IMG/VR virus record: IMGVR_UViG_3300025000_000108
Coordinates: 1 to 60,447 of that record
DNA length: 60,447 nt
Reading direction: 5' to 3' (one strand)
Source: a virus
Shown here: positions 1 through 6,441 of the stretch, piece by piece
Layout: each line of letters starts with the position of its first letter
Numbering within the stretch: the stretch's first letter is position 1
Translations under genes and position numbers: made by a program
The notes under the pieces: model-generated
What the model saw: the letters and a program-made list of their open reading frames with translations, nothing else
The model's database searches: none
What the model was told of the DNA's origin: nothing

Positions 1-346
1 GTAGTATGGCTGGGACTCCTAGTAGGGGGCTAATAATGCTCATAAATGTATGATATTGTGGCTAAAGGTACACCCCCCATAGCACCTACCAGGGTTCTCA
101 GAGGTGCTGAGAGGGGTCCCCCAGGGGCTAAAAGAGGTGCCCCCAGGAGGTGCTGAGAGGCAACCCTTTAGAAATCTCCGAGCCTTTTAGAAATCTTTTG
201 TCTCAATAGCTGCAACTTACCCCCAGTCCTGATAGACTATCAGCCTATTAGTCCTAACAGATTACCATAGCACCTTATAGCTACTATTAGGTAGTTAATA
301 CAAGATGTTAGATGCTAATAGAGCTATTAGCATCTAACAGTATATA

Positions 347-362
347 CTAATAGTACTATTAG
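347..362. repeat. 16-bp perfect palindrome, copy 1
   Basis: CTAATAGTACTATTAG, a perfect dyad. The same 16 bases recur at 5028-5043 and 35400-35415, always between genes. It could be an operator for a dimeric regulator or another protein-binding site; the function is inferred only from symmetry and location. Confidence 0.6.
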
Positions 363-499
363 GTACTCTATGGGTACTTAGTGAGGTGCTAATAGTACTC
401 CTATTAGAGTTATTGTTATTTAATCTAATAATGCTGTTAGGTCTATAAGAGTTATGGGAAGTCACCATGAGATACTAGACTTGATTAGTACTTTTTCTC

Positions 500-528
500 T
501 TGACTAGTATCTGACTTGAGGGTATAAG
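500..528 (+). promoter_or_regulatory. Host sigma-70 type early promoter
   Basis: TTGACT at 500-505, a 17-bp spacer, then TATAAG at 523-528. Spacing and both hexamers are close to the bacterial consensus. It points right, toward the first early genes, and is the best candidate for the promoter used by host RNA polymerase on entry. Confidence 0.65.
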
Positions 529-984
529 ACTCTCATACTACATACCTGCTTAGGTGATTGCTTTTCGGATAGCTTAGATAATGCGTCTCTTTAGATAGCG
601 TCTTTAATGGCTCCGATTAACTCAGGTACTATTAGAGTACCAGTTGTAACCAATAGCTGTTTGACCCTGGTATCTTGTTTACCAGTTAGGCTAATAGGTG
701 CTGAGAGTGTACATAACGCAGCTAGATAATAGCTGTATGACCTACTAACGAACCTGTAGGATACATTGAGTCTTGTTAAGTCTTGCACTCAGTAGCTAAA
801 GCAAGATGAGCGCCAATTTACCCTTTTATGGCGCTAGTGATAAAAGGTGAGTTCAAGGGCTGCTAACTAGCCATGACTATGTTAGATGAATTACTGTTTA
901 ATTGTGCTGATAGGTGCTATCAGCTTCTATCAGTACAAACTAGCCAGTAGTTAACTAAATAACTCAATCTAATAGGTGCTAACA

Positions 985-1161
985 ATGAAAAGCAACGTAG
1001 TTGCTGTTGAGCGTAGCGAAGTAAAAGCAAAAGTAGTGGGAATGGTGCAAAAAGAAACAAGAGTCAAACCCTGGCAGGTACCTTGCAAGGTGCCCTTCGG
1101 ATCAATGTTACGAAAGGAGTTGAGTAAGCGATTGATTCCTGTGAATCGTGCTGGACGTTAA
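985..1161 (+). CDS. Small basic hypothetical protein
   Basis: 58 residues, basic, with no recognised domain and no membrane segment. The ATG at 985 is preferred to an upstream GTG because AGGTG lies a suitable distance before it. It is the first gene after the early promoter, a position that in T7-like phages usually holds small host-takeover proteins; that role is only an inference from position. A hairpin terminator follows directly. Confidence 0.5.
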   Translation: MKSNVVAVERSEVKAKVVGMVQKETRVKPWQVPCKVPFGSMLRKELSKRLIPVNRAGR

Positions 1162-1167
1162 CCTTTA

Positions 1168-1197
1168 GTGCTATCAGGTGCTATAACCTGATAGCAC
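1168..1197 (+). terminator. Hairpin after first early gene
   Basis: A perfect 12-bp stem (GTGCTATCAGGT with ACCTGATAGCAC) and a 6-base loop, followed by CTTTAAG. It lacks a long U tract, so it may act as a weak terminator or as an RNA processing or stabilising hairpin. Confidence 0.55.
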
Positions 1198-1300
1198 CTT
1201 TAAGAATACTAGATGTTTATCTAGTGTGTTTAAAGGTGCTATAAGAACGGATACTTCAGTATCCACTAAACAACTAACAGAAAAACAAAAGGTGAAAATT

Positions 1301-2020
1301 ATGTTAACTCAATTCAATGCAATGGGTAATGGTTTCTGGTCACATTTAGAAGAAGCACAAAGAGCAAAGATATCATCTCGTCAAAGATATGGACAATTGA
1401 TGGATGAGCTGCAAAGCAAGGGTGTTGCTTTCCAGGATATTGAAGCACATATGATGAATGAGGCTAAAAGGTGCGGATTGTACAGAAAGAACCATTGGTC
1501 AAAGACTGAACTAGTTTATATGCCTGTTAGTCTTCTCGCGAAGAGAAGAATCAATTGGTATATATGTCTGAATAACTTCCTCAATTGGCTGAGAGTTAAC
1601 TATGCTTCTTATGATCTCACCTTGAAAGAGAAAGCAAAAAGAGATAATTCGATATCTCAACTCAAAGGAGAGATAGCTGCAAGACAAGCTGCAAAGTCTG
1701 GTACTGCTATCATCCGCAAGACAGATGAAAGGGGTAATGTATCTGAAACAATCATCAATGTGACAGGTGCAACAATCGGACAAGTAACCTCTGAACCTGT
1801 AGTAGAAGAAGAGATACTTGCAGATCTGCGAGAAGAACAACAGCAAAGTATAACAGCACCTGTTAGCCTTGCACCTGAATTGTCACTCATTCAGGTGCAA
1901 CAAGTAATCCTTCAAAACTTCAGTGTGCTTGGTAAGATAGCACAGGAGAAAGGAGCAAGCGCAGTCGATGCTTTTAATGCTCTTATGCTAGAACTAGGTA
2001 TGACTGAAGAGTTGTTATAA
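1301..2020 (+). CDS. Hypothetical early protein
   Basis: 239 residues from the ATG at 1301, which has AAAGGTGAAAATT just upstream. A GTG at 1226 would extend the frame but lacks a good ribosome site. The protein is charged, mostly predicted helical, with a Glu/Gln-rich segment in the last third and no membrane segment. I do not recognise the family. It lies alone between two hairpins in the early region. Confidence 0.6.
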   Translation: MLTQFNAMGNGFWSHLEEAQRAKISSRQRYGQLMDELQSKGVAFQDIEAHMMNEAKRCGLYRKNHWSKTELVYMPVSLLAKRRINWYICLNNFLNWLRVNYASYDLTLKEKAKRDNSISQLKGEIAARQAAKSGTAIIRKTDERGNVSETIINVTGATIGQVTSEPVVEEEILADLREEQQQSITAPVSLAPELSLIQVQQVILQNFSVLGKIAQEKGASAVDAFNALMLELGMTEELL

Positions 2021-2041
2021 GATAATCTTATAGGTTCTACA

Positions 2042-2068
2042 AGGTGCTAAAAGACTCTTTTAGCACCT
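2042..2068 (+). terminator. Hairpin after 239-residue early gene
   Basis: A perfect 12-bp stem (AGGTGCTAAAAG with CTTTTAGCACCT) and a 3-base loop. The stem is again built from the AGGTGCT/AGCACCT word. There is no strong U tract after it. Confidence 0.55.
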
Positions 2069-2118
2069 GATAGAGTATGTAAGAAAAGATAAAAACTTTA
2101 CTAATAGGTGATACTACT

Positions 2119-2661
2119 ATGATTAAAAAAGACGGTAATTATTGGATTGATGAAAATAGAAATAGATGGAATGCAACTTTATACAATAAAGAACAAGCTG
2201 AAAAGTACTCTAAGAGCTTAATTAGTTGCAGCGATTGCAGAAATTGCAGCAATTGCAGCTATTGCAGCTATTGCAGCTATTGCAGCTATTGCAGCTCTTG
2301 CAGCGATTGCAGCTCTTGCAGCGATTGCAGCTATTGCAGCTCTTGCAGCGATTGCAGCTCTTGCAGCTATTGCAGCTATTGCAGCTCTTGCAGCTATTGC
2401 AGCTCTTGCAGCTATTGCAGTAACTATAAGGAAAACCCAAACAGATACACGGGAAATAAGATAGGAAGTAGAAAAAGCCAAACTACAGTCTATTGGCTAC
2501 CAGGACAAACAGAGCAAGTAGTTTGCGGTTGTTTTAAAGGTAATCTCGATCTATTAGAAAAAGCAGTCTTACAGAAACATAAAGGCACTGTATACGAAAA
2601 AGAATACATGTCCTTTATTAACACTGTAAGAGCTATTAGGAAGATGGAAGAATCACAGTAA
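2119..2661 (+). CDS. Cys-Ser-X repeat protein
   Basis: 180 residues. The N-terminal 36 residues are charged. Then follow about 22 tandem Cys-Ser-X triplets (X mostly Tyr, Ser or Asp) at about residues 37-102, and a C-terminal globular part with YWLPGQTEQVVCGCF and a helical end. Repeat-bearing proteins with this kind of C-terminal part occur in phages and bacteria, without known function as far as I know. A cysteine every third residue suggests metal binding or a disulfide-rich solenoid; this is inference. ATG at 2119 is preceded by AGGTGATAC. Confidence 0.75.
   Translation: MIKKDGNYWIDENRNRWNATLYNKEQAEKYSKSLISCSDCRNCSNCSYCSYCSYCSYCSSCSDCSSCSDCSYCSSCSDCSSCSYCSYCSSCSYCSSCSYCSNYKENPNRYTGNKIGSRKSQTTVYWLPGQTEQVVCGCFKGNLDLLEKAVLQKHKGTVYEKEYMSFINTVRAIRKMEESQ
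2227..2424 (+). repeat. 9-bp tandem repeat array (TGCAGCNNN)
   Basis: About 22 units of TGC-AGC-(TAT, GAT or TCT) encode the Cys-Ser-X array. All six frames stay open through the array, so the other-frame open frames here are shadows. Near-identical units imply recent slippage expansion. Confidence 0.85.
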
Positions 2662-2668
2662 GTTAGTC

Positions 2669-2702
2669 AATAGGTGCAAACAGAGTGTAGTTTGCACCTA
2701 TT
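2669..2702 (+). terminator. Hairpin after Cys-Ser-X gene
   Basis: A perfect 13-bp stem (AATAGGTGCAAAC with GTTTGCACCTATT) and an 8-base loop. Placed directly after the stop codon of the repeat gene. Confidence 0.55.
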
Positions 2703-2836
2703 AGCTAGATTATTGTTTGTTGTTAAATACGTAGTATTTTTGAGGTTGTTTTCTAGACAACCGAATAAAAATGTCTTAGATTCTATAAAGAGTATAGGAT
2801 AGTTTTGTTGTTTCTTTAAACTAATAGGTGTATAAA

Positions 2837-3010
2837 ATGATTACAAGAGTTAGTCCAACAGTAGTTAGAGTATCGAAGAGACACCTAGCAGAAGTAAAGA
2901 GTAACAGATCTGCTAGGGAATTGTCAATAAGCATCTTACAGGGTCAAATAGGTGCAAGGAGATTTAGCTTGCAGAGGTTCATACAAGAGAGAAGTTCTGT
3001 TATTCTGTAG
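2837..3010 (+). CDS. Small basic hypothetical protein
   Basis: 57 residues, rich in Arg, Ser and Val. The ATG at 2837 follows AATAGGTGTATAAA. No domain is recognised. The size and charge resemble the first early gene, but the sequences do not align convincingly. It is flanked by non-coding DNA on both sides. Confidence 0.45.
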   Translation: MITRVSPTVVRVSKRHLAEVKSNRSARELSISILQGQIGARRFSLQRFIQERSSVIL

Positions 3011-3163
3011 ACTTACAGAAACACCTTAAATAGGGTGTCTAATAGGCTCTGTATGCAATGATAGTTTAAACATGAGTTACCCTACGTGGTAGGTGCTAGA
3101 TTTTCAATGTAGGTACCTTGTAGCCTCTTTTTGAGGTATATCTAAAACTAAAGGAGATGAATT

Positions 3164-3288
3164 ATGATTAATGTGTGTATGTGTAAACATGAAAGTCAAG
3201 ACAAGATGTTCAAGTATTACCAGTAGAGTTAGTGCAACTCGCACGTAAAGAGGTACAAGAGATGTTGAAACCAACAGAAACCAAATAG
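3164..3288 (+). pseudogene. Possible frameshifted small gene
   Basis: AAAGGAG precedes an ATG at 3164, but the frame stops after 20 residues (with a Cys-Met-Cys-Lys-His start). A second frame that continues with VELVQLARKEVQEML reads to a stop at 3286-3288. Joined by one frameshift near 3205-3215 they would form a 40-residue protein. The 20-residue product could also be real. Confidence 0.25.
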
Positions 3289-3302
3289 TTAACCTCTATC
3301 GG

Positions 3303-3325
3303 AGCCTATAAGCACCTTATAGGCT
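3303..3325 (+). terminator. Hairpin upstream of repair gene
   Basis: A 9-bp stem (AGCCTATAA with TTATAGGCT) and a 5-base loop, with no U tract. Confidence 0.35.
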
Positions 3326-3368
3326 ATAGTAGGTGTTAAATCTACTACTCAAATAAGAGGTACTAATA

Positions 3369-3710
3369 ATGCGTATGTGGATGATAGAACCTAGTTTATT
3401 GTGCAATCAGCACCTACTAGGGGAACATAATGAGCTTCATAAATTCAAACCTTCATTTGAAAAGAAGTACTCTATAGCCAAGAGAGTATTCCCAATAGTT
3501 CAAATAGAACCTCTTATGATGGAGATAAGACATAATCAGTTAGTTGAAGAGATGACTATTAGAGGTATGAAGCACAATAGTCCTTATTTCCTTCCTGATC
3601 TCTCTTATCTCCCTGATTGGCAGTTAGAAGTGAAAGCAGATATTAGCTATAACTTACAAGATCTTTGCAATAGGTGTGAAGATTGTAATATTAGAATAAT
3701 AGGAGAATAG
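3369..3710 (+). CDS. Pyrimidine dimer DNA glycosylase (T4 endonuclease V-like)
   Basis: 113 residues. The N-terminus MRMWMIEPSLLCNQHLLGEH, the central RVFPIVQIEP and the YFLPDLSYLP segment are typical of the bacterial and phage family related to T4 DenV. These enzymes remove UV-induced pyrimidine dimers by glycosylase and AP-lyase action; the N-terminal region carries the catalytic amine and the Glu. The length fits the shorter family branch. It is followed after 4 bases by a radical SAM gene, so the two are probably co-transcribed. Confidence 0.75.
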   Translation: MRMWMIEPSLLCNQHLLGEHNELHKFKPSFEKKYSIAKRVFPIVQIEPLMMEIRHNQLVEEMTIRGMKHNSPYFLPDLSYLPDWQLEVKADISYNLQDLCNRCEDCNIRIIGE

Positions 3711-3714
3711 TTAT

Positions 3715-4569
3715 ATGAAACTAAGGTGCAATTGCTGCGATGGTATTTATAACTCCTTAGATGTTCATTTTACTAGTGCTTGTGATAACAAATGTTCTCA
3801 TTGTGTTGATCTTTGTTATAAAGGTCTTGGTATAAAAAGGCCAAATGTAAGTGCAATAGTAAAAACAATATTAAACAACTGTAACAATATAGATGATGTT
3901 CTTTTCTTAGGTGGAGAGCCTTGTCTATACATAGACGAATTAATAGACTGTGTGAGACAACTGAAGTCCAGGACACAGCTAAAATTGTTTGTGACAACTT
4001 CAGTTCCTAAGATATGTTATGATAATAAAGATAAATTCTATGAGTTAATAGATCTTATTGACGGAATTAATCTCTCTGTTCAACACTATAAGGAGAATGT
4101 AGCTGATAAAATAAGACGGACAACTTCATCGTATGATAGACAATCTTTTTATTCTAACTTACCTAATAAGAGTAAAATTAGAATAAACCTAAATATTGTA
4201 AAACCATTCTTATATACAAAAGAAGATATATCGAATTGTCTTCGTCATTACGATAAGATGGGTTTCGATTCGATAAAAGTGTCTGAGATACAACATGGAG
4301 AAGATGTTTTTATCTCTTTCGAGGAGGTATTTAACTTAAAGATGAAATCCCCATACTCAAGTGGATGCCAGATGTACTTAAATATGAATAAAATATTAGG
4401 TGATTTTTCAACACCTGTATTACTAAAAAGATCTTGCTTCTTGTGTGAGGAAACACTAACAGCGTCTATCGCTGATGGTGTGAAAGTACTTCTGAAGTTC
4501 TTTAAGAAGAGTAGTAATGGCTATGGCGTTGTATATGAAGATGGGACATTAACAAAAGGGTGGATATAA
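3715..4569 (+). CDS. Radical SAM protein
   Basis: 284 residues. C23-X3-C27-X2-C30 in ACDNKCSHC would bind the 4Fe-4S cluster, and LFLGGEP near residue 65 is the GGE motif that contacts S-adenosylmethionine. The C-terminal part has three further cysteines (SSGCQMY and RSCFLCEE), which could bind a partial auxiliary cluster or substrate. The substrate is unknown. The stop codon overlaps the start of a 27-residue peptide ending in His-Cys-Gly-Gly-Gly-His-Cys-Ser. That arrangement would fit a peptide-modifying enzyme, but a repair or nucleotide-modifying role beside the UV glycosylase is also possible. Confidence 0.8.
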   Translation: MKLRCNCCDGIYNSLDVHFTSACDNKCSHCVDLCYKGLGIKRPNVSAIVKTILNNCNNIDDVLFLGGEPCLYIDELIDCVRQLKSRTQLKLFVTTSVPKICYDNKDKFYELIDLIDGINLSVQHYKENVADKIRRTTSSYDRQSFYSNLPNKSKIRINLNIVKPFLYTKEDISNCLRHYDKMGFDSIKVSEIQHGEDVFISFEEVFNLKMKSPYSSGCQMYLNMNKILGDFSTPVLLKRSCFLCEETLTASIADGVKVLLKFFKKSSNGYGVVYEDGTLTKGWI

Positions 4570-4652
4570 TGTTGTACACAAAAATTCTTAGAAGGGTTGT
4601 AAAAGTATTAGAAAGAATGGCAGGTCATTGTGGTGGTGGTCACTGTTCTTAA
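4569..4652 (+). CDS. 27-residue peptide with HCGGGHCS end
   Basis: ATG at 4569 overlaps the stop of the radical SAM gene (TAATG), implying coupled translation. The first 18 residues are amphipathic and basic (LYTKILRRVVKVLERMAG); the end is His-Cys-Gly-Gly-Gly-His-Cys-Ser. The layout looks like a leader plus a short Cys/Gly core, as in peptides modified by radical SAM enzymes. It may instead be a metal-binding microprotein, or not made at all. Confidence 0.45.
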   Translation: MLYTKILRRVVKVLERMAGHCGGGHCS

Positions 4653-4670
4653 TAGATAATAGAGGTAGCT

Positions 4671-4775
4671 ATGTTCATTAAGGTGCTAATAGCAATTGTA
4701 GTTCTACTTTTCGTAATCCTTGTGCTATCAGATGATGACCGGGATAATGATAGTACTAATGATAACCTCTTGTAG
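4671..4775 (+). CDS. Single-span membrane microprotein
   Basis: 34 residues: MFIKVLIAIVVLLFVILVLS forms one membrane segment, followed by a very acidic tail (DDDRDNDSTNDN). AGAGGTAGCT before ATG gives a ribosome site. It lies 18 bases after the Cys/Gly peptide gene. Function unknown. Confidence 0.5.
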   Translation: MFIKVLIAIVVLLFVILVLSDDDRDNDSTNDNLL

Positions 4776-4788
4776 AAAACGCTTAGAT

Positions 4789-4849
4789 TGACCTGTAAGC
4801 TCATTTTCCTACCAACCTATCCTACCCTACTGACCTATACCTAATCGTT
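4789..4849 (+). promoter_or_regulatory. Two-block promoter-like element, left copy
   Basis: Block A is TGACCTGTAAGC at 4789-4800, then 17 non-conserved bases, then a 32-bp block B at 4818-4849 beginning TATCCTACCC. Both blocks and the 17-bp gap recur on the minus strand at 34985-35045, in the same orientation to local transcription. Two conserved boxes 17 bp apart fit a -35/-10 promoter layout, and the phage encodes a sigma factor that could read it. In this copy the end of block B also pairs with downstream bases (TGACCTATAC with GTATAGGTCA). Confidence 0.6.
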
Positions 4850-4893
4850 CCGTATAGGTCATCCTCAGCCCTTTTAAGGGTATTCTAGTAATA

Positions 4894-4930
4894 GCACCTG
4901 CCAGAAATCTAGTAGCACCCTGGCAGGTGC
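4894..4930 (+). terminator. Hairpin in control region
   Basis: An 11-bp perfect stem (GCACCTGCCAG with CTGGCAGGTGC) and a 15-base loop, followed by CTCTTGTT. This is plausible as a terminator, though the loop is long. Confidence 0.45.
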
Positions 4931-4955
4931 CTCTTGTTAAGTTACAATAAGTACA

Positions 4956-4974
4956 GGGCTTCGTGCAGAAGCCC
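4956..4974 (+). other. Short GC-rich hairpin
   Basis: A 7-bp stem GGGCTTC/GAAGCCC with a 5-base loop. It was checked as part of a tRNA, but the needed T-arm and anticodon arm are absent. Its role is unknown. Confidence 0.35.
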
Positions 4975-5027
4975 AAGGCAGCTGCCGTTTGAGGCGATCT
5001 AGTAAAGATTCAAACAATCTATAGGTA

Positions 5028-5043
5028 CTAATAGTACTATTAG
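5028..5043. repeat. 16-bp perfect palindrome, copy 2
   Basis: CTAATAGTACTATTAG again, embedded in a 90-bp run of further TAGTACTA half-sites. Confidence 0.6.
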
Positions 5044-5159
5044 GTGTCATTAGTACTATTAGTACTATAGGTACTAATAGTATCTATAGTACCCATAGGT
5101 CTAATAGAAAAGAAGATAAATAATATTATTAACTTATCTATTAGGTATAGTCTATTAGC

Positions 5160-5200
5160 TTCTGTATGTGCTTTTAGTACATCTACGAGCACATACAGAA
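5160..5200 (+). repeat. Hairpin repeat A (TCTGTATGTGCT)
   Basis: A 13-bp perfect stem (TTCTGTATGTGCT with AGCACATACAGAA) and a 15-base loop. A second version of the same stem occurs at 5287-5325. Confidence 0.45.
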
Positions 5201-5253
5201 CCTAATAGGGTTGAGAGTACTCAAAAGGCTCTCTCTCAAGCGGCGAGGGCCTA

Positions 5254-5273
5254 GAGGTTCCTAACGGAACCTC
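5254..5273 (+). terminator. Tight hairpin between repeats A and B
   Basis: An 8-bp perfect stem GAGGTTCC/GGAACCTC with a TAAC tetraloop. There is no U tract; it could be a terminator or an RNA-stabilising structure. Confidence 0.4.
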
Positions 5274-5286
5274 GTCTAATAGATGA

Positions 5287-5325
5287 TCTGTATGTGCTTA
5301 TAGATGTACTAATAGTACATACAGA
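5287..5325 (+). repeat. Hairpin repeat B (TCTGTATGT)
   Basis: A 9-bp stem (TCTGTATGT with ACATACAGA) whose sequence repeats that of 5160-5200. It ends just before the AAAGGAG ribosome site of the gene at 5342, so it may affect that gene's translation or mRNA 5' end. Confidence 0.45.
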
Positions 5326-5341
5326 ACCCAAAGGAGCTAAT

Positions 5342-5425
5342 ATGTCTAAAAGCAATCTGTATTATCATAAAGATATTGACAGTTTAGTGCTATTAGTACC
5401 TCCTATAGAACCTAATAGGTGCTAA
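5342..5425 (+). CDS. 27-residue microprotein
   Basis: AAAGGAGCTAAT followed by ATG gives a strong start. The product is MSKSNLYYHKDI followed by a hydrophobic Leu/Val/Pro-rich end and a terminal Cys. No family is recognised; only the start signal supports it. Confidence 0.35.
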   Translation: MSKSNLYYHKDIDSLVLLVPPIEPNRC

Positions 5426-5537
5426 TGGGTGTGTTGGTCAGACTGGTAGGTGTGTAAGAGATTCTAATAGGATGGCAATATGCTTAGAAAATAATCAAGT
5501 GCATACTAGGGATCTTTAAGAGGTTAAAGGAGCTAAT

Positions 5538-5756
5538 ATGAACTGTCATAATTGTGGTAAGAATATAACTGATAGTAACATTGTTAATTATCTTCTATAC
5601 GATGGTAATGAAGGTTGGACTAGAACACCTGGTGCTATAATAACTATTTGCTCTGCTTGTAGATCACCTAATAGAAGTGCTTATAGGTTAGCTACTAAAC
5701 CCAATAGATGGAAACTATTTATACCTGTTGGAGAGGTGTTTAATGAGATGCTCTAA
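5538..5756 (+). CDS. Small zinc-ribbon protein, paralogue 1
   Basis: 72 residues. MNCHNCGKNIT gives one CxxC knuckle and ITICSACRSP a second, about 34 residues later. The same plan (CxxC near the N-terminus, a hydrophobic middle, ICxxC) is seen in the neighbour at 5743 and in a gene at 17898, so these are paralogues. AAAGGAGCTAAT precedes ATG. Probably a small zinc protein; target unknown. Its 3' end overlaps the next gene by 14 bases. Confidence 0.65.
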   Translation: MNCHNCGKNITDSNIVNYLLYDGNEGWTRTPGAIITICSACRSPNRSAYRLATKPNRWKLFIPVGEVFNEML

Positions 5757-5955
5757 TTGTAGGAATGAGATAACTGATAACCTATTAGGGATATTATACC
5801 ATACAGAGGGACAGTGGTCTGGTTATTTCAGGGGAGATAATAATGGAACTGAGTATTTTATTACTCTTTGTACTAATTGTAGAACCTATAAGTTTGAAAA
5901 AGATATAGGTGCTTTTCAGTCTAAAACACATAAAGTATTTAAACTAAAGCAGTAA
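5743..5955 (+). CDS. Small zinc-ribbon protein, paralogue 2
   Basis: 70 residues from the internal ATG at 5743 (MRCSNCRNEIT). Two CxxC pairs, in RCSNC and LCTNC, match the layout of the gene before it. It ends in a KVFKLKQ strand like the other small proteins of this phage. Translation is likely coupled to the upstream gene because they overlap by 14 bases. Confidence 0.6.
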   Translation: MRCSNCRNEITDNLLGILYHTEGQWSGYFRGDNNGTEYFITLCTNCRTYKFEKDIGAFQSKTHKVFKLKQ

Positions 5956-5986
5956 AGTTTATTAACTTAATAAGGAGAATAACTGA

Positions 5987-6061
5987 GTGCTAATAGACCT
6001 GATAGGACAAGTAGCTATTATAGTTTTTATTATCTATTCTTTAATTATAAGATCATCCTAG
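5987..6061 (+). CDS. 24-residue membrane microprotein
   Basis: GTG start 5-8 bases after AAGGAGAATA. The product is one hydrophobic segment (IGQVAIIVFIIYSLII) with a short basic end. The next gene starts immediately after its stop codon. Function unknown. Confidence 0.4.
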   Translation: MLIDLIGQVAIIVFIIYSLIIRSS

Positions 6062-6262
6062 ATGCACCCTAAGAACATATTCAGGATAAGAGATAAACTC
6101 TTTTTACGTATTAGAAATCCATCGAGTAACTGTAGGAATTGTTATTTCTATGAGCCTGATACTTGTATCTCTTATACTGCTGATAGGTGTGGCAGTATAT
6201 ACGATTCTTTAAGGTATAACTTTACTCTTTTAAAGGAGAAAGTAGATGTTAATATATCTTAA
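6062..6262 (+). CDS. Small Cys-rich protein
   Basis: 66 residues with a basic N-terminal half and a NCRNCYFYEPDTC cysteine cluster plus DRC. It shares the CxxCYxY...C pattern with the next gene (CYGCYLYDNFNGC), so the two may be diverged copies. Starts directly at the stop of the preceding microprotein gene. Confidence 0.55.
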   Translation: MHPKNIFRIRDKLFLRIRNPSSNCRNCYFYEPDTCISYTADRCGSIYDSLRYNFTLLKEKVDVNIS

Positions 6263-6440
6263 AAGAATAGACACAATGCTATTAGGTGTAAAGAGTAAAT
6301 CTAACAGTCCTGACCTTTGCTACGGATGCTATCTTTATGATAATTTTAATGGTTGTAACTGTGAAGATTGTTGTTGTCCTAAGCATTATGGAGTAGACCA
6401 AGATCAAACTCTTGTAACTATTAAACTAAAGGAGAAATAG
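6246..6440 (+). CDS. Small Cys-rich protein
   Basis: 64 residues. LCYGCYLYDNFNGCNCEDCC suggests a zinc site. AAAGGAGAAAGTAG before ATG 6246 decides the start and is encoded within the upstream gene. The C-terminus VTIKLKEK is encoded by bases that also form the ribosome site of the next gene. Confidence 0.55.
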   Translation: MLIYLKRIDTMLLGVKSKSNSPDLCYGCYLYDNFNGCNCEDCCCPKHYGVDQDQTLVTIKLKEK

Positions 6441-6441
6441 A

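Larger units (their letters stand above)
1..984. other. Left-end non-coding region
   Basis: No convincing gene lies here. The stretch is rich in AGGTGCT/AGCACCT words and in TAATAGTACTATTA-like palindromes, and it holds one good sigma-70 promoter at 500-528. A minus-strand open frame at 591-788 has no ribosome site and opposes all neighbours, so it was not called. The region looks like a control or packaging end. Confidence 0.6.
4776..5341. other. Non-coding control region
   Basis: About 570 bases without a gene. It holds a two-block promoter-like element (4789-4849), several hairpins (4894-4930, 4956-4974, 5160-5200, 5254-5273, 5287-5325), and a run of TACTAATAGTACTATTAG-like palindromes (5020-5105). 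The density of structure suggests a regulatory hub or origin. Confidence 0.6.

Noticed and set aside
591-788. Minus-strand open frame of 65 codons in the left end
   Set aside because: No ribosome site, opposed to all neighbouring transcription, and in a repeat-rich control region.
2218-2481. Open frames in other phases of the Cys-Ser-X repeat (Leu-Gln and Ala-Ile-Ala repeats)
   Set aside because: The 9-bp repeat keeps every frame open; only the plus-strand Cys-Ser-X frame has a ribosome site and non-repeat flanks with protein-like sequence.
4788-4823. Reading TTGACC ... TATCCT as a host sigma-70 promoter
   Set aside because: The spacing is 24 bp, too long for sigma-70. The conserved-block reading with a phage sigma factor fits better.
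4951-5020. Possible tRNA near the GGGCTTC hairpin
   Set aside because: No matching acceptor stem, no GTTC-type T loop and no anticodon arm of proper size.
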